In this document: in pieces, positions 9,749 to 21,900 of the stretch | Layout of the letters: each line of letters opens with the position of its first letter | Numbering within the stretch: the first letter of the stretch is position 1 | DNA from: Rhynochetos jubatus | Taxonomy: Eukaryota > Chordata > Aves > Eurypygiformes > Rhynochetidae | Assembly: GCA_027574665.1 (NCBI GenBank) | Contig: CM050672.1 | Coordinates: 6,308,001-6,372,000 of the forward strand | Direction: 5' to 3' | Length of the DNA: 64,000 nt | The notes under the pieces: model-generated | What the model saw: only the letters and a program-made list of their open reading frames with translations | What the model was told of the DNA's origin: nothing | Databases searched by the model: none | Translations under genes and position numbers: made by a program

Positions 9749-12700
9749 AGCAGCCCCCGCAGAGGTGCGGAGCACTGACCCGGCGCTCCCGGGGAGGAGA
9801 CAGGCAGCCGGCCCCAAACCGGACCAAATCCCTGAAACCTCGTTGTTTCAGGGAGGATGTAGGAATCGCTGGGCTGCTGCCAAACAAGTCATTCCACTTG
9901 GCAAGAGGGCAGGGCTTCCGCCCCCAGTGCCGGGGAAGCCAAGGATTCCTGGGACGTGTGCAGTGTGCCTAGGTGGATGTGGCTCTCCCTAGCACTGTTT
10001 TGTAAGATGAGTCAAACTGTAATGATGCCATTTCATATGGTATTTAGGTTAACAGGGTGGATGGACATTTGTGCACTGTCTTAATCCAGAGCTGACAGCA
10101 TTTTCATATCTACCATCCTACTGGTGAAATCCATGGGTATTTTTATACAACCTGACATGTTCTAGCAACCCCACAAGGAGCTTTTATTGCATTTATTTTT
10201 AGAGACCAGAGCGCAGCTCACACCCAGCGCCCAACTTCTGGAAGGTGACTTTCCCCATCTGCTATGCTGAAAGGAAACTCTTTCCCAGCCGGGTCCCTTC
10301 CGCTCCAAAAGTTACTTCGCCGAGTCTTGATGCCACGGTTGGTGAACAAAACCAAATATTCTCCTCTAAAGTGCAGAGCAAATGGTGCTGAATGTTTCTG
10401 AGGCTCTCTTGACATGACAATTTCAGGGGAAGAAGTGAAAAGCTTTCATGAAGGGAGCCGCAGCCGAGAGAGGGCAAGCAGTGGAGCCCTGGGGCTGCCC
10501 TGCTGATGCTCTCAGCCTTCGCTGCCCCTTGTGCAGGTCCCAGCCCCCCATTTCACTGCTGGAGCCCAGAACTGGGGTGGGAACTTAGAGGCTGGAGCAA
10601 CAGCAGGCAGCACACTGCTGCCCGCACGCAGACCTGCCAGCCATGCAGGACGGATGCTGAAGCATCTGTTGCTACTTTAGCCTCTCTTCCCTGCTTCTCT
10701 TGCAGTTTAGCAGGTGGAGCATCCCTGCGTCTTTCCTTCGCTGGCTTTGTGGGCAGCTGTGGTGGGCTCTGCCTGCTGTCCCGAGGCTGTGGAGCAAAGC
10801 AGGCTGTGGCTGCGTGCCCATAGCCATGGGCTGATGCCAGAGCCTGGGGACTCCCCGCTGTCAGCTGAGCTGGAGGTGTCCCCTCTGCCTCTGAGCAATA
10901 GATGGATGAGCTCTCTTCCCTCTCTAGGTCTGGAAGTTTTTGCAGTGGAAAAGGTTTTATGAGCAGCATGAATTCAACCTGCAGTGGCAGAAAGGAACCT
11001 CCCAGTTCAGCCAGAAACGGGATGAAGACCTGGGAATTGGTTTGGAGTCAGAGAGCAGGCATGGCTGTGCTCTGGGTGGATGCTTCTAATGCCCACTCTG
11101 ACAGTGAGAGCCCTTTTCCTCCTCCTCCAGCTGCCCTGGAACCAGCTGGGAGCAGGGAAGGGAAGCAACAGTCTGCCTGGACTGTCCTGCTCTGCCATGC
11201 CAGGGCATTGGCTTTCCACTGCAGGTTAACACGGGGCAGAGGTTCCTGCCCAGGGGCTGCAGTGCCAGTGCACCCCACAGCACCCGCAGCCTCTGCGGTG
11301 GGGTGCACCCTGGGCCTGGGTGTTCGAGGTGGCTGCAGGGGCTGTGCTGAAGGGACTGCACACCCCAGCTGGGGCTTGGGCAGAACTGACAGTGGCGTCT
11401 GGGATCCCTGAAATCCTGACGTGCAGTCCCGGCAACCCAGGGCACGTCAGCACTTTCTCTTGCTGCAGCCGATGCAGTGCTGCCTGCCTTGCACGCTGGC
11501 AGTTCCCACTGACGCAGACCTGATCCCTGATGGAAGACATAAATAGCATCTGCTTAATAATACAAGTTTTCTTGAAGTTAGTTAATTAAATGGGTCTTTG
11601 CAGCCTTGTACAGAGTTTTGTAGGCCTTTTATTATCATCTGTAAGTATTGCTAGTGAATTATTAATGATGAAAGGCAAAGATTTACAGAGGGAATGAATG
11701 CTGTGGGACATGTTCACAGCGTGGCTGGAAAGCTGTTTGAGTCAGATCCTCCTATTAGGTGCTCCAAGAGGATGAGAATCCAAATGAGGGAAGGGGCCCT
11801 GAGGCAGCCTCTTGTGGGGCCAGGATCTTCCCTGTCCCTGCATCTTCCCTCTCTCCCAGTCACGTGGTCAAGCAGAGTGGCGTGGCCATAGGTGCTGGTG
11901 GTTGTCCTGGACCCGCTGGCCCTTGCAGAACACGTTACCGTAGGGATCTGGCTTCTGCTTAGTAAAGCCTCATTCCTGCCGGTCTCCTTTTCACCGGCCG
12001 TGGGGCTCTTCTGGCTCGGCCATGGCTGGGTCCAGGAGCGCTCAAGACTGACAAGATTTCACTTTTTTCAGATATTTAAGCTTGATTGCATCAGAGTTCA
12101 GCACTCTCTGCCTGAACTTCACCAACCAGTGGTCTCAAGAAGGTGCCAGCTAATGTTGGTTCATCAGTTTTTCTGCCTTGTGCCGGCGTTCCCAGGCAGT
12201 GCCGTGGTGAGCACCGTACGCTCCCAGCCGCTCCCGGGTCCCGCAGCGGGGCACCTTCCCCTGCGCAGGTTTTAGCTCCCGGGAGCACACACAGAGGGGA
12301 GTGCGAGCCAGCACAGGCGAGTGAAGAGCTGGAGGCAGGAATCCCTGCCCAGTGGTGATGGGAGATGCCATCGGTCTGCGGGCGCAGATGGAGGCGTCCC
12401 CACAGTGGGCAAGTGCTGGGCACGCTCTGGGGAGTTACTACTCTCCAGGGTAAACCAGAGCTCTCCTTCCTGCCACCTCTGCAGTTTAATCAACATTCCC
12501 GTGTTGCTTGGTTGGGTTTTTTGACAGAAATAATTTAAATTTGGCCCGTGTCCAGTCCGGTTGGTCACTCGCCATCCTGTTTTACACCCAGAAGAGAATA
12601 ATGGTGAACGGAAACCTTCATTTGGTAGAAATGCCAGATCCCAAGGATCAAGTGCAATTTGTACGCTCTTTATGTTTACATTTTATCTGTAGAGAAAGTA

Positions 12701-14330
12701 TATTATAGTTCTCTAGGCAGGGAGTTGAACCAATTTGATTCCAGATCCTATCCCCCCTCTCCCTGCTTTTGGCATGTCCGCTGGGATTTCCAGCAGCCTC
12801 CTTCATGGGGATGCAGGGAGCTGTGCTGGAAGGTCACTGCCGGAGGGGCTGGCTCCACTTTCAAGGAGGTCTGGGGAAACGCAGGGCTTGGTGATGAGGT
12901 GACAGAGTCTGGAAAACAGACCTGGCCGTGAGCACGGAGCAATGCCTTCCTTTTGAACCCTCCAGAGCAGACCCTGTCTCCAAAGTTACAGATGTGAGGA
13001 GGGGCTGGTGCTGAGTGCTGCCCATGGCTGCTGGGATCTGCTCCTTAATCCCTCCGAACACTGCCCAGCTGGAGAGAGAAACCTCAGCACAGCTTATCTA
13101 GGGTCGTCATGGCAGGTTCTTCTGGGCTGCAGTGACCGGTGGCTTGCAGGGAAGGGTCCTTGGGAAGCCGGGCAGGGGTCCCTGCCCTCCCACAGCAGGG
13201 GCTGGCAGCCCCGCGGCCTCCTGTCCCATTTGTGTGGTGCTTGCTCCGGGCGAGTGCTCCAAGGAAAAGTGAGAGAATCTTTCAATCACTCCGTAGCGTT
13301 TCCCCCACGGAATTAGGCTCCTCTACTCCATTCTCTGGCACAATCAGAACTGAAGGTGTCATTTCTTCATCAGAGTCTCTCTAGCTGCTCCCAAAAGAAA
13401 TTCAGCGTTTAATTACTTTTCTGACTTAGGCTGGTGTTTCAGAAAGCTTTTCTGTTAGGTAGCGTGGTTCTGGGGATGGGACCGTGCTCCAACTCAGCAG
13501 AAACAAGAGGGATTTGCTTTCCTGGCCTCTCCTTCAAGAAAGAAAAGAAAAAGCACATAATGGAAATACGTATGCTTTCTAGCCTGGCTTGTTGCAACAA
13601 TAAACGCTCTTAATTGAACTCCTCATCAGCACTGAGATGATGAAATGAGCAGATTAACCTATAGATTGTTGTTACGATTTTAAAATTAACTTGCATCCTC
13701 TCAGCACCTCTCTTTGGGGAAGTATTCAATGCCTTATAATTAAATTAATTAGCAACAATGTTTTGAAGCTGCTCAACCAAGGGAAATGCCTCAGAAGGAT
13801 TTCGGTCTTTTTGCCCATCCAGCCTCTGACCGGTGCGAGGCTCCTTCCTCAGCTGCGGGGAGCCCTGACTGCACCGATGCCGGTCAGGGCTCAGGTCTGG
13901 CCAAGCTCACCCCGCTTCTCCGCAGCAGCGTTAATTGGCTTCTGCGGAGAGAAAAAAGTGTGTTTTGTAGTCTGCGGGCTTTGCTGGAGCCCATAAATAC
14001 AGTTACGAGCAGATCAGATGTTGGATGTTCAGGCTGTTACAAATGAGAGGAGCAGAGCTAAGCTGCATCGGTGAAGCCGAACCGATGGCCGCGCTCGCCG
14101 GCACCCTGCACCTCGTGTGAAACCAAAACCGGAGTCAAGCTGGTTCACCTCCAGATGCTTTTTGATATTCATTAGCCACGTGTTATATACTGTAAATACA
14201 TACTTGAGAAGTCAATATATATTTTTATAAGCTTGAAACAAATGTAATATAATCTCATAAGGGACACTGTGTGCGTTTCATGTTGACTATAGTCAGGCAT
14301 CTCCAGGGAATCACTGTTGGTTTGGAAGAA

Positions 14331-14353
14331 TTATTAATAATAATAATAATAAA
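14331..14353. repeat. (TAA)n microsatellite
   Basis: About seven TAA/TTA triplets in a row leading into the first AATAAA. The poly(A) signal at this site is therefore partly built from a simple repeat. Confidence 0.8.
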
Positions 14354-14363
14354 TGGTAATAAA
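14348..14363 (+). terminator. EPHA10: Tandem AATAAA polyadenylation signals, likely for EPHA10
   Basis: AATAAA at 14348-14353, at the end of a (TAA)n run, and again at 14358-14363. T-rich and GT-rich sequence follows within 15-45 bases (GACATTTTTGTTAATTTTG), the arrangement of a functional cleavage site. Assignment to EPHA10 is by position only. Confidence 0.45.
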
Positions 14364-14385
14364 GTTCTATTGACATTTTTGTTAA

Positions 14386-15796
14386 TTTTGTATTTATTGA
14401 ACGATGTTTGAAGATTGCAATAAGGAGACCTAAGTAAAAATAACCACTAATTCTGCCCTGGCTTGTCTGTGTGGGTCATTTCAGGTGTTCTGATGAAATG
14501 TACCACTTCAGCAAGGGTCGCAGGTGTCGGGTGAGGAATCGCTTTAGTAGCAGCAAGGTGTGAAATGATGCATTGTTTTATTAAATAGCGTGTGTGCTAA
14601 AATAAGCCTTTGCTCCTGCTGCAGAGGTGGAACTCAGGATGGTGGTTTCTTGATATTGCCACTTGGTCTGGGGGAAAAATCCCCATTCCTTAACCAGTAC
14701 AGCTTGTGTGTTTTGTGGACAGAAAGGTCCGTGGGTTGGCTGTCAGGCCAGATGCTGTTCAGTCAGGCAGGAATCCCTCCCGTCGCCCCGAGGACCGGAT
14801 CACCTTGGAAGTGCTCACGGTGTGGAGTTGTCAATACAGCACAATCATCGGCGCTGTGGACGTGCGGAGACGCTGCCGAGCAGAGGGAAAACACCGCAGC
14901 GTTACTGTGCTCAAGGCATGTAATTAATTGTTTAATTGAGTAAATGAAAGCAGTGTATGGCCGGCATGTTAAATGCAAACGCTGCACAAACAATAATATT
15001 AGAAACAATTTGCTGTGAGTCTCTCACTAGTTCACGTTTCTTCTCTGTTTCTTGGGCTGCTTAAAGCCAAAGAACATGTATAGCATCCTCGTTTCGCTGT
15101 GCTGACACCAGCGACAGCTGCTAGGAGAAAGGAACTGAATGGGTGCTTAAAATGGGTGAAGTCTATTTGCCTTCTGTCGATCAATTAATTCAGCCAGTCT
15201 TCACTAGGAGCCTGGCCAGGGCTATATTGGCACTATAAAGAAGTAATTAGAGCTCTGAAGTGGGTTATGGATAGTGGATTGCAAGCCACAGCCAAGCAGA
15301 TGTGTTTTTTGCCCAGTTAGCTGCACTTTCCTCCTGTGGTCTGTGGGTGATGCGTTTTGCCCCTCTTTTTTGAGCTTCCTGGCACAGTCTTGGCTGGGCA
15401 CAGCTCCCCTCCTGCCTGTGGCAGGGAACTGGGGACTCCTGTGCTGCCAAGGGGGTGGTTACCCCCAGCACTGACAATGGGGGGCGGTGCAGGGAAGGAT
15501 GTGGGTGATGCTGAGAAATCACTCTCACTCGGGGCTGACGAGCAGGGGCGATTCCGTGTGCGTGGGCAGGGGTGGCTCTCCCGGGAAGGTGCCAGGGGAA
15601 GTCTGCGGCGTGCCTCGTAAATTGAGCCATTAATAATTGAGACCATGTCATACGGAGACAAGTCTGCCATGGGCTGCCTGCGGCGGCTCGCAGAGCCGGA
15701 GCTGGGAAAGGTCAGCCTGAAAGGCGGTCGGCACGGAGCGGGCACCAGCCATGGCTCCATGGCCACAGCATGGGGCCAGTAGCCTTGATCTTCCTG
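14386..15796. other. Noncoding, no gene seen
   Basis: No exon or RNA gene was recognised. The interval 14918-15010 is AT-rich with repeated TAATTAATTG / TTAATTGAG homeodomain-type cores. The rest is unremarkable mixed-composition DNA. Confidence 0.6.
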
Positions 15797-15986
15797 GAAA
15801 GGGCTGTCAGGCATTGGAACGGGCTGCCCAGGGAGGTGGTGGAGTCACCATCCCTGGAGGGTTTTAGGAGATGAGTTGTAGTGCTGAGGGACATGGTTTA
15901 GGGTAGACTTGGCAGTGCTGGGTTAACAGTTGGACTTGATGGTCTTGACGGTCTTTATCAACCAGAACGATTCTATGATTCTATAA
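15797..15986 (+). mobile_element. CR1 LINE 3' end, plus orientation
   Basis: It begins GAAAGGGCTGTCAGGCATTG, continues GGCTGCCCAGGGAGGTGG and GTTGGACTTGATGGTCTTG, and ends in GATTCTATGATTCTATA, the octamer-like 3' repeat typical of CR1. Only about 190 bp of the 3' end is present. Its sequence is more diverged and of a different CR1 subtype than the copies at 33.1, 41.0 and 62.5 kb. Confidence 0.93.
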
Positions 15987-18900
15987 AACTAAGGAAGGTA
16001 ATTGCCCAGCAGTGAGTTGTTACACTCCTGGACAACGAGCTGGCGTTAGTTAATGGCACAACAGGGGCTCCTTCCCAGGAGTTCCCCAAGTGTCCCACCG
16101 TGGGCCCGCCCTTGAGCAGTTCGCTGCCTACCACGGAGGCAGATTTTCTGGCTTATGGGGTCAAGCTGCTGCACTGAGCAGCGTCAGCATCTCCCTGCCC
16201 TGTTTGAGTTGGAAGCTTTGTCCGTATAACTTAGTGCTCTCAGTTTTACAACTGCCCTGTTGCGGTGATGGATCGCGCGGGCTGACATTGAAGCTGCTGC
16301 TCCCTTCTTCCCCCACCCTGTGCTGATGGAGCTGACCAGCCTGCGGGCATTTTCTGCACAACGGACCAGAGAAAAACCTCTCTCCACCTAATTCTACTGC
16401 CCTCATCCAGGGAAAACTACAGCCTGATGTGCAACTGTGTCTTGTATATCCAGCAATGGACTTGCCAGCTTCTGACAGCTGTCTTTGAGGAAGAAAACTA
16501 GCTCTGGAAAATGCCTGGAAAATCACAGCAAACAGCATGGCTATGGTGCTGTGCACGGCTGGCTCGCAGCGAGCGGTGCCGGTGTCAGCTCCTGCACCCC
16601 AGAGAGCTTCCCACCGCCAGCCGGGCCTGCACCCTGGTGTGCCCAGCCCGGGCTCGTGCTCCCGGCTCACCCTGGCGCTGACGGAGAGCGCGCTGTGTTG
16701 GAGGACGTTGCTTTCTGGTGATACAGAAGGGATCGATAAGCTGTTACGGCGGAGATGCAAGATGCAGGAGCGCTCACTCAGGGAAGGGCTCCGCACTTGA
16801 CAGGTGCTGCCTCACGTGGGGGATGTTCTAAAGAAAGCATTTATTGCACGGTGGCCGTGAGAGCAGCTGGCCACAGTGTCAGGGAAGCCATCACCTTCCC
16901 CATCCCTCTTTGGACACGTACTGCAGAGACACTGCGTGGCCCCGTCTCTGCTGCGATGGCTGACGAGGCCGGGATGAGCCACTGCTCCTGTGACAGCAGC
17001 ATGGTGGGGTCAGACAAACCCCAGCCTCGCTGGTGCATGTCCCCCGTCCTCCCCACGCTGCCTCTGGAACGAGCGTGGGAAGGAGAGGGGCAGGAGGAGA
17101 GAGATGCCCAGGGAATATTAAGAAGATCCTGGCTCTAGAGGAAGAGCAACATTTAAATATGAACGACTGCTAATTATCAGGAAGAGATGGTGCCATCTAT
17201 CATCATAATCAGCGATCTGTCAGTTCAAGTGTCACCGGGATGGATGCATCTTTCCTCCCGGTATTAATCTCCCACCATCTCAGTGAGCAAGAAGAGCACA
17301 GCCACAACCCTGCAGCCACTCCTGCCCCTCCCCACCAGGACTTTGCTGCGAAGGACAGGTCCCCTTCCAGCTGCCGTGCAGAACAAGGGACAAGGTGTCC
17401 GGCCCGTGTGCTTTCGGAGCCATGCTCTGATGGGCTGTTAAGCCTGCTCACTACCTGTCCGCACGAGCCGGGGCTCCAGGGAAGGCTAAAAACCCACATG
17501 GGGCTCATCAGCCCTTTCCTCAGTCAAATGACTGATGAGCACGTAAAGCGGCGCTGCGGGCAATGCATGGCTGGAGCGATATCCCGGGAAGCGCAGCCCC
17601 CTGCCAGCTCCGGAGGGACTGCCTGGGGCACGGCAGCAGCCAGATCCACCATTTGGGAAAACCAGAGGCTGCACCCCGAGGGGAGAGCATCCCACAGCTC
17701 TCAGGCTTTCCTGGAGCAGGGTGCGTGTTAGCCCTGGCTGGGGCGGGGGCAGGCAGCAGAGCTGGGTCTCCCTGGGGCTGCCTGCATCCTGCAGCACTTC
17801 CAGCTCTCCCACGCTCCTTTGCTAACTGCAAAAGCTGAAGGGAGTGGATTAACTTCGTCAGTGAAGGTGCGATAAGCAAGCTTAAGAGAGAGTTGTTGGG
17901 GATGTTAGCTACTCAGGACTTGGCCTTGTGTCAGCACTGGCCTTCCTCCCTGCTTTGGCCCGACACTTCTCACCAAAGCCGAGGCTGCGGGCTCGGTTTC
18001 AGTCACCCAGCATGGATTAGGGGCTGCTGGGACCTGCTCCTTCTGCCCCTCATCCCGTGCTGGGGGCGGACGCAGCAGGAGCTCGGGGTACTGGGCTTGG
18101 TGGCAGGTCCCGGTGCCGTGGTGCAGGGATGGATGCTCGCCCGGTGACTCGAGCTGCCCTTGCACCTACGGTTGCCTGCTGGCGACCGAGCCTGCGCAGC
18201 AGCGAGAGGTGCCGGGAAAGCGCAGGAGCCGGGTAATTACACAATTATAAATGGCTTTGGCCTTTTTATCTTGCCGAGGCTGACAAGCACCTTCGGCATC
18301 AGACAAAGAGAAGCCGTTATCGCTGGGCGCAGCGGCTGCCTTCCTGGGCAGCAGCCACAATCGAGGGGGCACGAACAAAAGCAGAGGAACAGCACTGAGT
18401 CAGGGGGTCTGGATCAGTCCCCGAGCCACCGCCTTGGCACAGGCTCTGCCGCACGGCCACATCACAGGGAGTATCGGCGGGCCATTTTCCAGCCTGGCTT
18501 TCACTGCATTCCAACAACCTGCCACATCAGATGTGACAGCAGGAGCCCACGGGTGACAGGGGCTGTGCCCCCCTGACTTTTTAGCTTTGTCTACACCGTG
18601 TTTGGAAGCCAAACAGACCTGCAATGGGGATGGCACTGCTGGCTGGGACGTGTCCTTGCGCGGTGGCTTGCTGCAACCTGGTGGCAGGGCTCTGGTGGCA
18701 AAGGGGGAAAGAAGAGGGACGGGAGGTTGTTTAGAGGGTTTCTGCTGTTTCTGTTACAAAGAAGAGCCATGGTAAGGTGTTCTCCCCAGGCACCTGCCCC
18801 CTCGCCCCTTTTTTTGTAGGTTGGCATACGACTTAGAGGATCTATGTAATTAAAAGGTCCTGGTTTATTAGCAGACCAAACTTTGAGGAATCAGTTGTTC

Positions 18901-21900
18901 CAGGAGTGGTGCACAACTGTTCACAAAGCTCACTGCAAACAGGCCCTTTCGAAGCAAGCTGCTGGGCTGCCAGAGCAGGTGAGTGGCCTTGGCACCTCTC
19001 AGGAGAAGCAGATGTCCTCGGTGCTCTGTGCCGTGGCGCAGGCTGGGTGACCAGCTGGCATCCTGAGAACACAAAGGGCACCGGCGACCGTTGCCCGTGC
19101 CAGCACCTCCCCTCCCATCCCCGCCAGCAGCCCAGGAGCTCCTGTGCCCGGTGGGGCACCCTGAGCCACAAAAGCCACCGACGGGAGCAATGCAGAGGCT
19201 GCATGCACGGGTGTGCATCGCACCTACCAAAACTCCTGTCAGGTGAGGGAAACTCCATGAGGTCCTGGGAATTGGCAGCAGCAGTGCAAATGCATCCATT
19301 GGAGATGCAGCTGCACCAGGCTCGGGGCGGGGGGCGCCGAGCACAGACATTCATTAAATCACACTTTCCAAATGGGCGATGAAATATTTACCCGCAGACA
19401 TTTAGGAGGGATGAGCAGCATGGCAGCTCCCACCGCAGCGGGGTCAGGGACATCCTCCTGCCTGCCCTGCCGCACACGAAGCACCCCCGGCTCTGGGGAG
19501 CAGCATGAGCTGTTTCCAGAGGGGCAGGAACACCCCCAGGCAGGGGCGTCGAGGCTGGGCACCTCCTCCGGGTGCTGCGATGACTGCCCCCAGGCACCCG
19601 CAGCGTGCGGAGAGCTGGTCTCGCTCTCTGCACAGCGTGACGGGAGCACAGCTCGCCGCTTTATGTACAGCCATAAACATCTCCATTAACTTGCACAGTA
19701 TTTAAATTCCATAATGGAGCTGAAATAAAGCAGCAGCTTCTTATCCCTGCTGGAGCCCTGGATCATCTGTTACAAAGAGGCACTTTGGGGAAACCTCGCG
19801 CAGTTGGTTATGGACTCAGAACTGGGAAATTTGGGGTTTTCTTGCAAGTCCCTTCTCTTCAATGCAACCTGCTCTTGAGGATGCTGTCCCAGGGGGATAC
19901 TGCATCTATGTTAGCTGAATCCTGAATGGAGTGCTCAGATGTGATGGGGCAGCAGTGGGGCAGCAATGGGGCAGCGGTGGGGCTTTTGCTGACGAAAGAA
20001 GCGAAGGTCTGGATGAGGCCTCAAGAGCCAAACATGCTCCGGAGGAAGGACACCACAAAACCAGCCCAACACAGTGGTGCAGGGCAAAGTGCTGGTGCTG
20101 TGCATCCCGCTGCACCCTCCTCACGCCTATGGCAGGTGAGCTGACCTCGTCACGGCGGCACAGGGTGGGCAGAGGCAGCAGGGACACCCCAGGGGACCTG
20201 GAATGGGTCTTCTGCTTTTTAAAGAAAAAGCATGAAGCCAGGAGGAGTCAGGACAGAGACACGGGTCCTGCTGCAGTCTGTGCTTGTTAGCCGTGAATAA
20301 ACACACTGCAGAGTTGAGGAAGCTCGGCTTAATTCATTCCCTGCAAGCAGCCATGTCCCACCATGCCGTGAGTGCCACGATGCACTTGAGCAGCATCACG
20401 CAGGCAGTTGTCTCACACCGATCCCTTCTGCAGCTCATTTCGGGCTGTGCCAAGGCGTGCAGTGCCTCTCCCCATCCCGCTCAGATGCCGTCTTCTCTGG
20501 GCAGACCGCAAGAATTTCAGCATTCCGTATGATCCCAAAGACCCCGTCTCGATGCAGCTTGGAAAACAAAAGCTTTTCGCCTGATCCTCGTGCCAGCCCC
20601 CAGCCTCAGTGCGATCGCCATGTCTGATGGACAGATGGACCCTGCGGGGAGGCTGGTACCTGGCACATCCCTGCCGGGGATGCTGCCAGAGCTGCTGCCG
20701 TGCCCCTGCCCATGCCACCCAGGGACTGTCTGGCCACAGCCCTGGGGCTGGGGAGCTCGAGCAGCCCATGTTCGCTCACAGAGCCCCCGTGGCTGCAGGG
20801 CCAGGGACGAGACACAGCGGAGCAACGTGCTCCTGGTGTCCTGAGCATGGTGTGGTGAGGCAATTTCTCCGGGCAGCCGTAGGGATGGCCCTCAGCCACA
20901 GGGTTTTTATGCTGTTAAATACTTTAAAGTGAATTCTATTAAATGCCAGGAGACGAAGAGATGAATGGGGCAATGAAAATGCTTTTTGTGAGATTTAGGT
21001 GCTCTGGGGTGATGGCAATTGGTGCGCTGGATAAATAGCGGTTTGTGGCTGTAAATACAAGCTCCCAGGCTAAGAGTATGTAAATTGGCAATGATCTGGG
21101 GAAAAGCAGGCTTAGGGACCCAGACTGCTTTCACTCTGGCTGTTTCTGGGCAAAGTTAAGTGAAGATATAATGCAGCTTTGCAGGAGAAGCAGAATTCAT
21201 TGCAGCGGTTCATGTGAGGAACAGCAACGGAGTCATTCCCTCGCCACCATTTCATCACCAGGAATCCTGCCGAAACTGGTTTATCCTCATGCCGCCTGCA
21301 CACACACACGTGTGTGTGTGACCCAAGGGGTTTTCACGTCAGTGCCGTCAGGGGCTGTCACACTCCTGCTGCGAGGTGGACGCTCCAGCCCAGCTGGCCT
21401 CTGCAGGTTGGGCTCACACGTTTCCTTCCAAGTCTCTTCCCTGTGCATTTGCTTGTTCCCCCCTCAGATAAAAGGTCTCTTAGTGGGGCAGCTGGTTGTG
21501 CTGAGCTGGGCAGAAAGACAGTTGCAGTCAGCTCTGAAGACCCTTGATTTCCTCATCATGATTAAGCGCATAGCAGGGCCTACAGTGCTTGCAGCTGGGC
21601 AGGTCCTGGTTTCTACTTCAATTATTTTATAAGAAAGCTCTATTATGACTGTAACATTTGCCCACAAAAGGATAAGAGCTTCCCCGAGCCTGTTAAAATG
21701 ATTGTTAGCAGAGTATTGTCTTGCCTAATCAGCGCAGGGTGGCTCTCAGAAGCCGGCGATATATAAATCTCTGCTTTGACTTGCGGGGAAATGCAATGTG
21801 TCAGGTATCACATCACACTGCATCAAAATGTGATGTGGCATAATGAATCAAACTTCCAAAAATAAAACTTTCTTCTTGAAATAAACTTGTCACTGTCAAT

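Larger units (their letters stand above)
9749..14385 (+). other. EPHA10: Probable EPHA10 3' UTR and adjacent noncoding DNA
   Basis: No coding exon was recognised here. The stretch after the stop is mixed in composition. The segment 14150-14380 is AT-rich with TGTAAATA and TATATATTTTTATAAG tracts that resemble the end of a vertebrate 3' UTR, and it closes with two AATAAA signals and a T/GT-rich stretch. No closer canonical signal pair was noticed (an isolated AATAAA lies near 13.6 kb). Whether one continuous 4.6-kb UTR is transcribed is inferred. A 42-codon open stretch at 10927 that follows an acceptor-like CTCTCTAG is described under findings. Confidence 0.4.

Noticed and set aside
16161-16796. 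211-codon minus-strand open frame
   Set aside because: Composition matches GC-rich chance frames around it; no domain or splice support.
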